Shown here piece after piece: positions 45,666 through 54,888 of a stretch of DNA of 64,000 nucleotides. A program made the position numbers and the translations under genes. Under the pieces are notes generated by a model. The model was not told where the DNA came from. It worked only from the letters and a program-made list of their open reading frames with translations, and made no database searches. The stretch covers positions 2,976,001-3,040,000 of the forward strand of contig OY282460.1 of the NCBI GenBank assembly GCA_958296295.1, in the 5' to 3' direction. Within the stretch, counting starts at the first letter, position 1, and the number at the start of each line of letters is the position of its first letter. Origin of the DNA: an uncultured Pseudomonadales bacterium. Lineage in GTDB: Bacteria > Pseudomonadota > Gammaproteobacteria > Pseudomonadales > Azotimanducaceae.

Positions 45666-46649
45666 TCAAGCAGCGCTGGAAAGCGCCCGCCGCATTGCCG
45701 GGCCGGCGGCCAGGAACTGCCGCGCGAGCGCGAGTTGCGAACGCGCCCGCAGCAGGTTGTCGCCCCGCCGCGTCACCTTGAAATACGCATCTCCCCGCAG
45801 ATGGTCGGCCAGAAATCGCACAGCGAGCATGAAGCTCATGTAGGCCGGTGCGCTAGCGTAGCGCGCGCAGTCGTCAATGGGCCACGCTTGGGCGAAGCCC
45901 CGGGCCAAACGCTCGAAACGAGAAATGGCAAACCGGCCGGCGGTTGCGGCCTCTTCCGCGCCGGCGAACGCGGAGCGCACCAAGTCGCCGAAATCCCATG
46001 CCGGGTCGCCGCGCATCATCGTGTCCAAGTCGATGATTGCCACCACCGTCGGCGCGGTGGGATGGAAAAGCAGGTTGTTGACCTTGCAGTCTCCGTGAAT
46101 CATTTGGGTGCCGCCGCCGGGCGGGAAGGTTTCGCGCAGCGCGGAAACCGCGCGCAGTTCGGCGGTGGCTTCGGATGACTTGGGGGCGGCATCCAAATCC
46201 GCCAAGTAACCGGCCAAGTCGTGAAAGCCGTCTATCGTCGGCTCGATGTCTTCGGCGAACGTGGCGAACGTGGCCAGGAAACTCCCGAAAGCCGCGCCGG
46301 CCGGTTCGAGCAGTTCGTCCGGCAGGGTCTGAAACGAACGCGACGGCACATGTGGAAACAGCCGCCAGCAATGCCCGCCGGCATCGGTGGCCAACGTCTC
46401 GCCCGTAGCGCAAGCGATGGGGGCGACAAGCATCCGGCCACCCTCGTGCGCCAGCGCCTTGGCGAGATTGCGCATCACGGCTTGCGGGCGCGGAAACACG
46501 AAGCCGTTCAGTCGCTGCAGGACGAACCCTTGGCCCGCCGCGCTTTCCACCGTATAGCTGTCGTGGATGTGCCCGGCGTGGAGCGGGCGCACACGCGGCG
46601 AGGCGCCCACCACCGGCCAAGCGGCCAACGCGGCCTCAGCGTCGCGCAC
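45666..46649 (-). CDS. APH-fold sugar kinase, NahK-like
   Basis: The product is 327 residues of the aminoglycoside-phosphotransferase fold: catalytic loop IHGDCKVNNLLF (H185, D187) and metal site IIDLDTMMRGDPAWDFGDL (D207/D209). The N-terminal GHIHDSYTV and VLQRLNGFVFP patterns match N-acetylhexosamine 1-kinases rather than drug kinases. It overlaps the GH20 hexosaminidase upstream by 14 bases, which supports GlcNAc or GalNAc phosphorylation after release by that enzyme. Confidence 0.78.
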   Translation of the reverse strand: MRDAEAALAAWPVVGASPRVRPLHAGHIHDSYTVESAAGQGFVLQRLNGFVFPRPQAVMRNLAKALAHEGGRMLVAPIACATGETLATDAGGHCWRLFPHVPSRSFQTLPDELLEPAGAAFGSFLATFATFAEDIEPTIDGFHDLAGYLADLDAAPKSSEATAELRAVSALRETFPPGGGTQMIHGDCKVNNLLFHPTAPTVVAIIDLDTMMRGDPAWDFGDLVRSAFAGAEEAATAGRFAISRFERLARGFAQAWPIDDCARYASAPAYMSFMLAVRFLADHLRGDAYFKVTRRGDNLLRARSQLALARQFLAAGPAMRRALSSAA

Positions 46650-48468
46650 GAACAGCGTAGGCGATGGGCAACAGGTACTCGCCGAAAGGGCCGGCGAGGG
46701 GTAGCGGATCCGCGTTGGACTCCCCGGCCACGATGTCCGCGATCGCGGCCAAGGCGTCGGAAGCGGCGGCGAGTTCCGCCCGCAACGCCGGGTGCTGATC
46801 GAGCGCGTCGCGTTGCGCCCGCCAACCCGCTATCCACTGGCGCATGGAACGGCCGGCCGCCAAGTCCGCCTCGGCGCGGCGAGACGCCCAGCTCTCGGGA
46901 GCGATGCGGTCCACCGGGCGGTCGAGGGGCGTCGTGGCGTCGTAGGGCCGCGCTTCGGCATCGCCACCCAAGCCGTTGACCCGGCGCGTGAAGTTCGCAT
47001 CGCCCAGGAGGCGCCGATACCACTTCACGGGCTCCAGCATCTCGATGAGCGGCGCGAGATCGGCAAACGCCTCCAAGGCGGCGCCGTCTTCCGGCAGGAT
47101 GCCCAAGGACGCCAACACGCGGCGGCTGGCCATGAGCCGCGGCAGCGGGTCGCCCGGCGTCGCGGTGCCCCAAAGCCGCTCGGCGATGGCCGGCATCCGG
47201 CTCCAAACCCGGGTGGCCAGCAATTCGTCCGTGACCAACTCGCCCCACATGCAAGCCTCGCCGCCGAGCACCGCGCCGGGGGCGCGTTCTGGCGTTTGCG
47301 GCAGCGTGGTGGCATCGGCCAGCCAGTCGATGCCTTCGCGCACATGCGCAAGGCGCGGGTTCTCGCGCATGGCGGCTGCCGCGTGGCTGTCGTCCACCGG
47401 ATCGAAGGCGTAGTGCACTTCCGCGGGATAGAAGAGATCGAGATAGTACGGCGCGCTGACCACGCAGTCGTAGCCGCCACGCACCGCGACATCGCGGGCG
47501 GCCATGCCGCGCCAAGCCTGCACCACGGTGCGGGTGGGGAGATCGGGATGCAGGCATTCGTCCCAGCCCATCGGACGTCTGCCGAGCCGCCCGATACGCT
47601 CGACCACGCGGCGCGTGAACCGTGCCTGACGGTCCGCTGAGACGCCCACTGCTTCGTCGCCGCCGAAGTGGAGGTATTCGTCCGGGAACGTGTCCGCCAA
47701 CTCGCCGAGCAAGGCGTCCACGGCGGCCAGCAACCCCGCGTTGTCGAGATCGAGAGATGCACGGTGCAAACCGAACCGCCGACTGACCTCCGGCTTCTCA
47801 CCACCACCGCCCCACTCCGGGTGCGCCGCGAGCCAGCTGGTGGTGTGTCCAGGCATGTCCAATTCCGGCACCACGCGCACGCCGCGGTCCGCCGCGTATG
47901 CCACCAATTCCCCCAGTTCCTCCAGCGAATAGGCTTGCGCGCTCGCGAGTTCAGGGTAAATGCGCGATCGAAAACGGAACCCCTGATCGTCCGTCAGGTG
48001 CAGATGCAACACGTTGAGCTTGTAGAACCACATGGCGTCCAACGTGCGGCGCAAGGTTGCGATGGAGAGGAAGTGGCGTGCCGGGTCCACCATCAAGCCG
48101 CGCCAGGCAAAGCGCGGCGCGTCGCGCACCTCGGCGACCGGTGCTGGCTCCGCGGCAACGAGTTGCGCCAGCGTGGCGAGCGCCGCGAGGCCGCCCCACT
48201 CCGTCTCGGCTTGCACGAGGATCTGCTCGCCAAGACGCAAGATGTAGCTGTAGTCGTCGGCGAGCGCCGGCACGGGTTTCGGCGGCTGCCGGATGTCGAA
48301 CCGCACGGCCAACCCGCGCGGCGGCAGGCGGGCTAGCGCCGCAGTCAAACGACCACTACCGTCGCCCACCGCCACATTCGGCCCGGGCCGCGTTGGCCAC
48401 ACCGGCCCGGGCAGCACTTCGCGCGGGCGGGGCATCAGGTTCAACGTCAACGCAGGCGGGACTGCCAA
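46636..48468 (-). CDS. GH20 beta-N-acetylhexosaminidase
   Basis: The product is 610 residues. The GH20b N-terminal domain (~1-115) precedes the catalytic barrel with FAWRGLMVDPARHF, LHLHLTDDQGFRF, ELDMPGHT and the Asp-Glu pair in HFGGDEAV (D271, E272). Late tryptophans (MGWDE, WRGM) line the sugar site. No signal peptide is evident, so it probably acts in the cytoplasm on imported chitin or glycan fragments. It is overlapped by ribH upstream and the kinase downstream. Confidence 0.9.
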   Translation of the reverse strand: MAVPPALTLNLMPRPREVLPGPVWPTRPGPNVAVGDGSGRLTAALARLPPRGLAVRFDIRQPPKPVPALADDYSYILRLGEQILVQAETEWGGLAALATLAQLVAAEPAPVAEVRDAPRFAWRGLMVDPARHFLSIATLRRTLDAMWFYKLNVLHLHLTDDQGFRFRSRIYPELASAQAYSLEELGELVAYAADRGVRVVPELDMPGHTTSWLAAHPEWGGGGEKPEVSRRFGLHRASLDLDNAGLLAAVDALLGELADTFPDEYLHFGGDEAVGVSADRQARFTRRVVERIGRLGRRPMGWDECLHPDLPTRTVVQAWRGMAARDVAVRGGYDCVVSAPYYLDLFYPAEVHYAFDPVDDSHAAAAMRENPRLAHVREGIDWLADATTLPQTPERAPGAVLGGEACMWGELVTDELLATRVWSRMPAIAERLWGTATPGDPLPRLMASRRVLASLGILPEDGAALEAFADLAPLIEMLEPVKWYRRLLGDANFTRRVNGLGGDAEARPYDATTPLDRPVDRIAPESWASRRAEADLAAGRSMRQWIAGWRAQRDALDQHPALRAELAAASDALAAIADIVAGESNADPLPLAGPFGEYLLPIAYAVRARR

Positions 48469-48914
48469 TGCAGGATCTCGATCGCCGCGGCCGCGGCTTC
48501 AATGCCCTTGTTCCATTCGTCGGGACCCGCTCTCGCGCGCGCCTGCGCGATGTCCGTCACCGGCAGGATCTCGTTGATGATCGGCACGCGCCGTCGCCTG
48601 GAGACCTCTCCCAAGCCGCGCACGCACTCGTTCAAGATCATCTCGAAGTGATAGGTTTCCCCTTTCAGCACCACGCCGAGGCAGACGATGGCCTGCGGCG
48701 GCTGCCGCGACTCGCACAGCACGTTCGCGGCGTGGGGAAACTCGAAGCAACCGGGCAACAAGTGGCCGGTCTGTTGAACGCCCTTGGCCTGCAACACCCG
48801 CGCGCAGGCGGCGTACATGGATTCGACGATTTCCTCATGCCACTTGGATCGCAGCACCGCCACATGCGCCTGCGCAATCCGCGGCAAAGCGTCGACGTTT
48901 ATCGCTCGTTGCAT
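48447..48914 (-). CDS. ribH: 6,7-dimethyl-8-ribityllumazine synthase
   Basis: The product is 155 residues. The lumazine-synthase core is clear: VLRSKWHEEIVESM, LLPGCFEFPHAANVL, VVLKGETYHFEMI and PIINEILPV with the loop for phosphate binding. KGETYHFE replaces the usual RGxTxHFD, which points to the RibH2-type branch. It catalyses the penultimate step of riboflavin synthesis. No other rib genes are beside it, so it is a lone or second copy. Confidence 0.85.
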   Translation of the reverse strand: MQRAINVDALPRIAQAHVAVLRSKWHEEIVESMYAACARVLQAKGVQQTGHLLPGCFEFPHAANVLCESRQPPQAIVCLGVVLKGETYHFEMILNECVRGLGEVSRRRRVPIINEILPVTDIAQARARAGPDEWNKGIEAAAAAIEILHWQSRLR

Positions 48915-48985
48915 GGGGCGATTCTACTGCGCCAGTGCCACCCGCGAACCGCCGGCGTGCAAGCCCTCTAGCCGCACGCCCGCCT

Positions 48986-49596
48986 TCAGGCGAAGCGCCG
49001 TCTCGACAAGTCGAGCGACACCGCGTCCCGCGCCGGCGCGAACTCGTGGCCGGGTCGGGATGGCTCGCGGAAGGTGATGGCGTCGTAATGTTCGTCCAGC
49101 GCAACGAACACGCCGTTCGCTTCCGCCCAGCGCCGCATGCCTTGATGACACGAACGCGCCCACGAGAGCACCTCGATGCGCCAGCCGCGCTTGTGCATGC
49201 GCTCCAGCGTGCGGTTGAATCCCCGTTCCTGCGCGTACCCGGCGCCATCGCCGGTCAGCAGCGCCACGATGCCGGGGCGGCCATTGTTGTCCAACGCATC
49301 CTCCAGCATTCGCAACTGAAGCCACAGGTCTGGCACGTCCCGTTCGCCGCGGTCGAGCAGCTTCACGGACACGTTGCGGTACTCCAAGCGGTTCCAGAGC
49401 TGGAGCTTTTTCCGGCGGAATGCCGCCGGCCGCAACCGCCGTTTCCAGTTTGCGCCCAGCGACAGCCAAGTCCGGAAGGTTGTCGAAGTGAATCCGAACG
49501 AGGTACTTGGCCCCAAGCGTGCCTCCGCGTTCCTCGGCAGCCGCTGCGCTCGTGAAAGATGTTCGAGTTGTCCCAGTAGACGAATACGCCGGACAT
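48986..49596 (-). pseudogene. Frameshifted NYN/PIN-like nuclease gene
   Basis: Coding traces in three frames join into one NYN-domain protein. MSGVFVYWDNSNIFHE starts at 49596 and carries the first catalytic Asp. Then LGAKYLVRIHFDNLPDLAVA appears in a second frame. A third frame runs from LQLWNRLEYRNVSVKLLDRG to VALLTGDGAGYAQERGF and ends at 48986. Two frameshifts are therefore needed. NYN domains are PIN-fold RNases. The gene is probably inactive. Confidence 0.7.
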
Positions 49597-49758
49597 GTGG
49601 CTGCTCCGCGCTGGCACCGTGGCAGAGCGGACCCAACCGCGAGCGAGGGAGTTGCGCCCATTGGCGGAAGCGACATACTTGCGCCAACGCGGCGTTCTCA
49701 CCAGCAATCGAGTTTGCCTGAACGTCGCTCATCGCTCGTTGACCACGGAGGCTTGCTT

Positions 49759-51894
49759 GTGACGCGGGTGCTGGTGTGCGCGCCGACGCATTTCGGCGTG
49801 GAATACGTGATCAATCCTTGGATGACGGGCAATATCGGCGCCGCCTCCGCTCACCGAGCGCGGCAGCAGTGGGACGCGCTCGTCGCCATCCTGGGTGATC
49901 TCGCCGAGGTTGCCTGGATCGAGCCCGGCCCCGGACTGCCGGACATGTGCTTCGCCGCCAACGGCGGTTTCGCGCTCGACGGCCGGTTCGTGCCGGCGAC
50001 GTTCAGCGTCTCGCAACGCGCACCGGAGGTGGCGCGGTATCGGGAATGGGCCGAAGCCGCCGGATTCGAGGTGGTGGACATCGGCGACGAGGCGGCTTTC
50101 GAGGGCGAGGGCGACGCGCTGTGGTGGCCGCGCCCAAGCGAACCCGTGCTGTGCGCCGGCTATGGCGTGCGCAGCGATTTGGAATGCCACCGGGCGCTCG
50201 CCGAGCGGCTCCGCGTTGCCGTCGTGTCATTGCGCTTGGTGGACCGCCGCTTCTACCACTTGGACACCTGTTTCGTGCCGTTGCCGAACGGCGGCGTGGT
50301 GTACTACCCGCCAGCGTTCGACCAGCGCTCGCGGCGGCTGGTGCAGTCGCTGGCCCCAAAGGAGCTGCGCATCGAAGTGGGCGCCGAGGACGCCGAGGCC
50401 TTCGCCTGCAACGCCATCGTCTTGGGCAACACCGTCATCGCCAATCACGCCTCCACGGAACTCCGCCGGCGGCTGGCGGCGTGGGAGTACGACGTCGTCA
50501 TCACGCCGCTCACCGAATTCATGAAAGCCGGCGGCGCCGCCAAGTGCCTCACCTTGCTGCTTGATCAACACCTGCCGCCGGATTTCGACCAACGCGATGC
50601 GCCGCCCTCGCCGATCCGCTCGGAGCGGGTGGCGCTGGAAGGCCATCTGCTGGACGACGGCGTGCTCGCCCGCGGCATCGACATTGGCGATTCCGCTGGC
50701 GGCAGCGTGCGGCTGGAGCGCTTCCACGCCGGCGCCAGGCGGGATCAACCAAGCCACGCCCGGCTCTCGGTGTCCGCGCCGGACGCCGGGTTGCTGGGCA
50801 AGATCCTTGATCGCATGCGTGCGGAGGTCGGCGGCGTCGGGCGCACCACGTTGCGCGTGGGGGTTGCCCGGGACGATGCGACACTGGGCGCGGCGCCACG
50901 CGACGGGGTGGCGCCGGAGGACTTCTGCTGTTCCACCATCTACCCGACCGACGTGCGCGTCGACGGCCGCTGGGTGCGGGTGGCCAATCAACGCATGGAC
51001 GCCGCCATCTTGGTCGAGCGGCGCGGCGATTCCGTTTCCGCCCGCTGCGCGCTGCCGCGGGATCTGCGACGGGGCGACACGGTGGTGTGCGGCGAGGGCG
51101 GTGTGCGCACGCAGGCGCCGGGCGCTCGTCCAGCCACGGACGAATTCGCCTTCATGTCCTCTTCCGCGAGCAGCGAACGCCGGGTGGAAGGGCAAGTGGA
51201 GGAACTGGCGTTGGAGATGCGCCGAGCGCGCGCCCGCCACGGGCGCATCGTGGTGGTGGCCGGGCCGGTGGTCGTGCATACGGGCGGCGGCCCGCACTTG
51301 GCGCGGCTGGTGCGCGACGGCTACGTGCAAGCGCTGCTCGGCGGCAACGCGCTGGCCGTCCACGACTTGGAGACCTGCCTGTACGGCACGTCTCTGGGCG
51401 TGGATTTGCAACGCGGCGCCGGCGTGCGCGGCGGCCATCGCCACCATCTGCGCACCATCAACCGCGTTCGCGCCGCGGGTTCCATCGCCGCGGCGGTGGA
51501 AGCCGGCTTCGTCGACACCGGCATCATGTACGAGTGCGTGCGCGCCAACGTGCCCTTCTCACTCGCCGGCTCCATCCGCGACGACGGGCCGCTGCCGGAT
51601 ACCGAGATGGACTTGCTGAAAGCGCAGGCGGATTACGCCCGCCTGCTCGCGGGCGCGGACCTCGTATTGATGCTCTCGACCATGCTGCACGCCATCGGCG
51701 TCGGCAACATGACGCCGGCCGGCGTGCGCCTGGCGTGTGTGGACATCAATCCGGCCGTGGTGACGAAGCTGGCCGACCGCGGCAGCGTGGAATCCACCGG
51801 CATCGTCACCGATGTCGGCTTGTTCTTGAAGCTCTTGGCCATGCGCCTCGGGGAAGGCGCGGAGCCCGCCGCCGGCCGCACCGCTGCGAATTGA
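49759..51894 (+). CDS. agrE: AgrE/ArgZ-like arginine dihydrolase-ornithine cyclodeaminase
   Basis: The product is 711 residues from GTG 49759, with GGAGG eight bases upstream. Residues ~1-275 are a guanidine-modifying domain with N68 (FAANGG), H167 (FYHLDTCF) and C263 (GGAAKCLTL), the Asn-His-Cys set of arginine dihydrolases. Residues ~290-690 match the LOR/SDH-type ornithine cyclodeaminase of the TIGR00300 family (VVVAGPVVVHTGGGPHLARL, GNALAVHDLE, GIGNMTP-like GVGNMTPAGVRL). The same fusion in cyanobacteria converts arginine to ornithine and then proline, releasing ammonia. Here it sits outside that phylum. Confidence 0.85.
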   Translation: MTRVLVCAPTHFGVEYVINPWMTGNIGAASAHRARQQWDALVAILGDLAEVAWIEPGPGLPDMCFAANGGFALDGRFVPATFSVSQRAPEVARYREWAEAAGFEVVDIGDEAAFEGEGDALWWPRPSEPVLCAGYGVRSDLECHRALAERLRVAVVSLRLVDRRFYHLDTCFVPLPNGGVVYYPPAFDQRSRRLVQSLAPKELRIEVGAEDAEAFACNAIVLGNTVIANHASTELRRRLAAWEYDVVITPLTEFMKAGGAAKCLTLLLDQHLPPDFDQRDAPPSPIRSERVALEGHLLDDGVLARGIDIGDSAGGSVRLERFHAGARRDQPSHARLSVSAPDAGLLGKILDRMRAEVGGVGRTTLRVGVARDDATLGAAPRDGVAPEDFCCSTIYPTDVRVDGRWVRVANQRMDAAILVERRGDSVSARCALPRDLRRGDTVVCGEGGVRTQAPGARPATDEFAFMSSSASSERRVEGQVEELALEMRRARARHGRIVVVAGPVVVHTGGGPHLARLVRDGYVQALLGGNALAVHDLETCLYGTSLGVDLQRGAGVRGGHRHHLRTINRVRAAGSIAAAVEAGFVDTGIMYECVRANVPFSLAGSIRDDGPLPDTEMDLLKAQADYARLLAGADLVLMLSTMLHAIGVGNMTPAGVRLACVDINPAVVTKLADRGSVESTGIVTDVGLFLKLLAMRLGEGAEPAAGRTAAN

Positions 51895-51895
51895 A

Positions 51896-52399
51896 ATGGC
51901 CCGGCCGGCGGCGCGGGACAGCGCGCAGTGCGGCGAGACGAGCCTGTATTTCGCCTACGGATCGAACATGTCGAGCGAGCGTTTGCGCGAACGGACGCCC
52001 TCGGCCCGTTTCGTCGCTATCGCCCGCTTGCCGCGCCATGTGCGGCGCTGGCACAAGAAGGGCCGCGACGGCTCCGGCAAATGCGACGTGGTGGAAACGG
52101 GCGATCCGTCCGACGCCGTGTGGGGCGTGCTTTTCGCCATCAAGAGCACGGAGAAGCCCGCCCTCGACCGCGCCGAGGGTCTCGGCATCGGCTACTTGGA
52201 GAAGACCGTGCCGGTGGTGACGGGAAGCGGCGTTCGCTGCGCGCTCACCTACCACGCCAAGCCGGGTCAAACGGATTCGGCGTTGCGGCCCGCGGCCTGG
52301 TACAAGGCGCATGTGGCGCGCGGCGCCCGGGAACACGGCCTGCCCGCGGAAGTGGTCTGCGCGATCGAGCGTGTCGAAGTGCAGCCGGCGGTGGATTGA
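51896..52399 (+). CDS. Gamma-glutamylcyclotransferase-like protein
   Basis: The product is 167 residues. The signature YFAYGSNM near residue 19 and the catalytic-type Glu in DRAEGLGIGY place it in the GGCT/AIG2 fold. It starts one base after the stop of the AgrE-like gene, so they are co-expressed. It probably cyclises gamma-glutamyl amines or peptides to 5-oxoproline; exact substrate unknown. Confidence 0.8.
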   Translation: MARPAARDSAQCGETSLYFAYGSNMSSERLRERTPSARFVAIARLPRHVRRWHKKGRDGSGKCDVVETGDPSDAVWGVLFAIKSTEKPALDRAEGLGIGYLEKTVPVVTGSGVRCALTYHAKPGQTDSALRPAAWYKAHVARGAREHGLPAEVVCAIERVEVQPAVD

Positions 52400-52441
52400 C
52401 AGCGGGACGCGGTGCCGCGGGGCGCTGCGGGGTTTACAAAC

Positions 52442-53461
52442 CTAGCTGGCCGCCCGGTCCCCGAAACCGAACTCGTCCGCCGTGAACGCCTCGAACGTGG
52501 GCATCGCCTCGGCCTTGGGCATTTGGCCGATCGGCGAGACGATGGTGGTGTCGATGCCGGCGGCAGCGTTGGCGCGAACCCGCGCCCGCACCTCGTCGGC
52601 GGTGCCGATGATGGCCACCGCGTCCGCTATCTCGTCCGTTAGAGAGCCGGTGGAGAGCGCCCGGTCGCGGGCGGCCCAACCGGCGGCCACGCCCTCGGCC
52701 TCGTCCTTGTAGCCGGCCCACTTGAGGAACTCGTTGTACACCGGGTTGGCGTAATAAGGCGCGTACTGCTGGCGGAACCGATCCCGCGCCGCCGCGGGGT
52801 CGTCGGTGACCATCACCAGCGAACGGTTGACGATCTCGACATCCTCCAAACGCTTGCCGGCCCGCTTCGCGCCGATTTCCACATGCTCCATCATGCGCGG
52901 CAGCGCTTGCCGGGGCCAGAGATTGAACACCACGCCGTCACCGTGTTCGGCGGCCATCTCGATCATCTTGGGGCGAAGCGCCGCGAGATAGATCGGCGGT
53001 GGCTGCGGCATCGGTTCCTGCCGGTAGCCGTGGCTGCGCAGCGTCGTCAGATCGAAGGCCGATTTCTCCCCGGCGAGCATGGCGCGCACCATCAGCGCCG
53101 TCTCCTTCGTCCGTGTGAGCGGCTTCTCCAAAGGCACCCCGTTGAAGCGTTCGACGATGGCTTGGCTGGAGGAGCCAAGCCCCATCACGAACCGGCCCGG
53201 CAGCAGCTGGCCGAGCACATGGGCGGTGGCCGCGAACACCGCCGGCGTGCGCGTGTACACCGGCGTCACGGCCACCCCGACCCGCATTCGACGCGTGTGC
53301 GGGGCCACCGCGGCCACCATCGTCAGGCTGTCGGGCGCCACCGCGTCGGAAAACCACACGTCGTCGAAGCCGCGCGCCTCGGCCCAGCGCACGAGGTCGA
53401 TGGAGTCTTGCACCAGAGGGCCCATCGGCAGTGTCACGGCTATGCGTTTGCGCTCAATCAT
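52442..53461 (-). CDS. LLM-class flavin-dependent oxidoreductase
   Basis: The product is 339 residues from ATG 53461 (a start four codons earlier is possible). The luciferase-like barrel is evident: IDLVRWAEARGFDDVWFSDA, VAVTPVYTRTPAVFAA, and GRFVMGLGSSSQAIVERFNG. The pattern resembles F420- or FMN-dependent LLM proteins. No substrate can be assigned from context. Confidence 0.82.
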   Translation of the reverse strand: MIERKRIAVTLPMGPLVQDSIDLVRWAEARGFDDVWFSDAVAPDSLTMVAAVAPHTRRMRVGVAVTPVYTRTPAVFAATAHVLGQLLPGRFVMGLGSSSQAIVERFNGVPLEKPLTRTKETALMVRAMLAGEKSAFDLTTLRSHGYRQEPMPQPPPIYLAALRPKMIEMAAEHGDGVVFNLWPRQALPRMMEHVEIGAKRAGKRLEDVEIVNRSLVMVTDDPAAARDRFRQQYAPYYANPVYNEFLKWAGYKDEAEGVAAGWAARDRALSTGSLTDEIADAVAIIGTADEVRARVRANAAAGIDTTIVSPIGQMPKAEAMPTFEAFTADEFGFGDRAAS

Positions 53462-53494
53462 GCGGGCTCTCAAGTCTCAACGGCTGCGGAAGAA

Positions 53495-53506
53495 GGCGGA
53501 ACCGCC
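53495..53506 (-). terminator. Short hairpin after the 53.5-kb gene
   Basis: On the minus strand GGCG-GTTC-CGCC is followed by TTCTTCC, six bases past the stop at 53512. A weak terminator at best. Confidence 0.25.
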
Positions 53507-53511
53507 ACATT

Positions 53512-53880
53512 TTACGCCTCCTTGATCAACGCGAAATCGTATTCGTCCACGCCGAAGGTGAATCCGTCCAGGTGCAATTGGATGGACGGCAACGGAAATC
53601 CCGGATCATTGACGACGCAGCGCGCCAAGTCCGCAGCTTCCACGCGGAAGTCCGGCTGGCTCTCCATCTGCAAGCTGTCCAATCGGAACATGTCCACGAC
53701 GTCTTTCGAGGCGTTGTCCGGTGTCTCGCGCAACGGAACGGTGCGACGGACGAGCAGGAAACCCTGCGCCATGCCGGCGCTGGTGGCTTGTCCGACATCG
53801 GCCACGGTCGCCTCCGGATCCAACACGCTGGCCAGCCGCTCTAGCTCGGCGCCTTGTCCGCGCGCACGGCGAACAGGAAG
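53512..53880 (-). pseudogene. Out-of-frame 3' continuation of the next gene
   Basis: In a shifted frame the sequence continues coherently past the stop at 53841 (RLASVLDPEATVADVGQATS, FRLDSLQMES, LHLDGFTFGVDEYDFALIKE) to a stop at 53512. It is the likely original C-terminus (~115 residues) of the gene at 53841-54881, cut off by one frameshift near 53860. A separate small gene is less likely because no start codon or ribosome-binding site precedes it. Confidence 0.5.
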
Positions 53881-54881
53881 GTCGGGGTGCCGGTCCGCGT
53901 ATCCAACACCGTCAGGTTCCAACCGAAAAGCCCAAGCCACGCGGCGTCTTCCGAAAGGAAATACTCCACAGTGGCCGGCGCCAAGCGCTCCTCGCGCGAC
54001 CACACTTCCACCTGTTTCTCGCCTTTCGGCGCGCTCCAGCGAAACTCGAGTTTGGAGATGTCGTGGGTGCCGGGGTTCACCTTTTGCAGAACGTAGATGT
54101 GCGCCTCGGACTCGAATATCGCCTCGACCCGTACCAACCGCACGAGACGAACCTTGGCGTCCACACCAAGCAGGTAGTGACTGTTCTCGAAGCTGTCGTC
54201 CGGATGTCGCGCGGTGAAAATCAGCACGTTGGTCCGTAGCGAATACGCTGCCGTGTGCGACAAGCCCTCTGCGGTGTCGCGCAGCCAGCCCCCCTTGGTC
54301 GCGCGTTCGGCACCGGTGGCCGTGTCGCGTTGCTCGATGCCGAATTCCCCGTTCGAGAGCCGCCGCACCAGAAACCATTCGGCTCCGTCGCGCGACAAGC
54401 CGAAATCCACCACGCCGCGCTCCTCCGCCATCGTGCGCCCGTTCAACAGCACGGCCAGCCGCTCGTCCCCTACGCCGCCGAAGGCGGCCGCCAACGCCCC
54501 GTCGCCGAGCCGGCCGATCTGCACGCGATCGATGCGGAACGGCAGCTGGCCAGCGAACGCCGTACCCGATCCGAACACGAGAAAGCGCGAGACCGCCGCA
54601 TCGGCCACCACCGCCGCCCCGACGTCCCGGGCACCGCCGACCCCGCGGTGCAGGCGGCAGCGGGGATCGTTCACCAGAGACGCAACGTCCTGGCCATGTT
54701 CCGCGGCGATCGGAACAACCGGGCGTGCCTGCGGACTCGCAGCGTCCCCAACGTCCACTGGAGGTTCGCTGCGCGCTGGCCACAACCACCACGCGAAGCC
54801 GATGCCCATCAAGACGGCCAGTCCCGCCGCGCCTCCGGCCTGGACGAGATCTCGACGCCCTGCTTTGGCCTCGCCCGCCAC
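53841..54881 (-). CDS. Membrane-anchored protein of unknown function, C-terminally frameshifted
   Basis: The product is 346 residues. One N-terminal helix (AAGLAVLMGIGFAWWLW) anchors a periplasmic domain. The domain has beta-rich stretches (RFLVFGSGTAFAGQLPFRID, DFGLSRDGAEWFLVRRL) and ends in FLFAVRADKAPS. I recognise no family. It follows the first member of the tandem paralogue array by seven bases but is not itself a member of that family. The true protein was probably ~455 residues. Confidence 0.6.
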   Translation of the reverse strand: MAGEAKAGRRDLVQAGGAAGLAVLMGIGFAWWLWPARSEPPVDVGDAASPQARPVVPIAAEHGQDVASLVNDPRCRLHRGVGGARDVGAAVVADAAVSRFLVFGSGTAFAGQLPFRIDRVQIGRLGDGALAAAFGGVGDERLAVLLNGRTMAEERGVVDFGLSRDGAEWFLVRRLSNGEFGIEQRDTATGAERATKGGWLRDTAEGLSHTAAYSLRTNVLIFTARHPDDSFENSHYLLGVDAKVRLVRLVRVEAIFESEAHIYVLQKVNPGTHDISKLEFRWSAPKGEKQVEVWSREERLAPATVEYFLSEDAAWLGLFGWNLTVLDTRTGTPTFLFAVRADKAPS

Positions 54882-54888
54882 GCCGACG

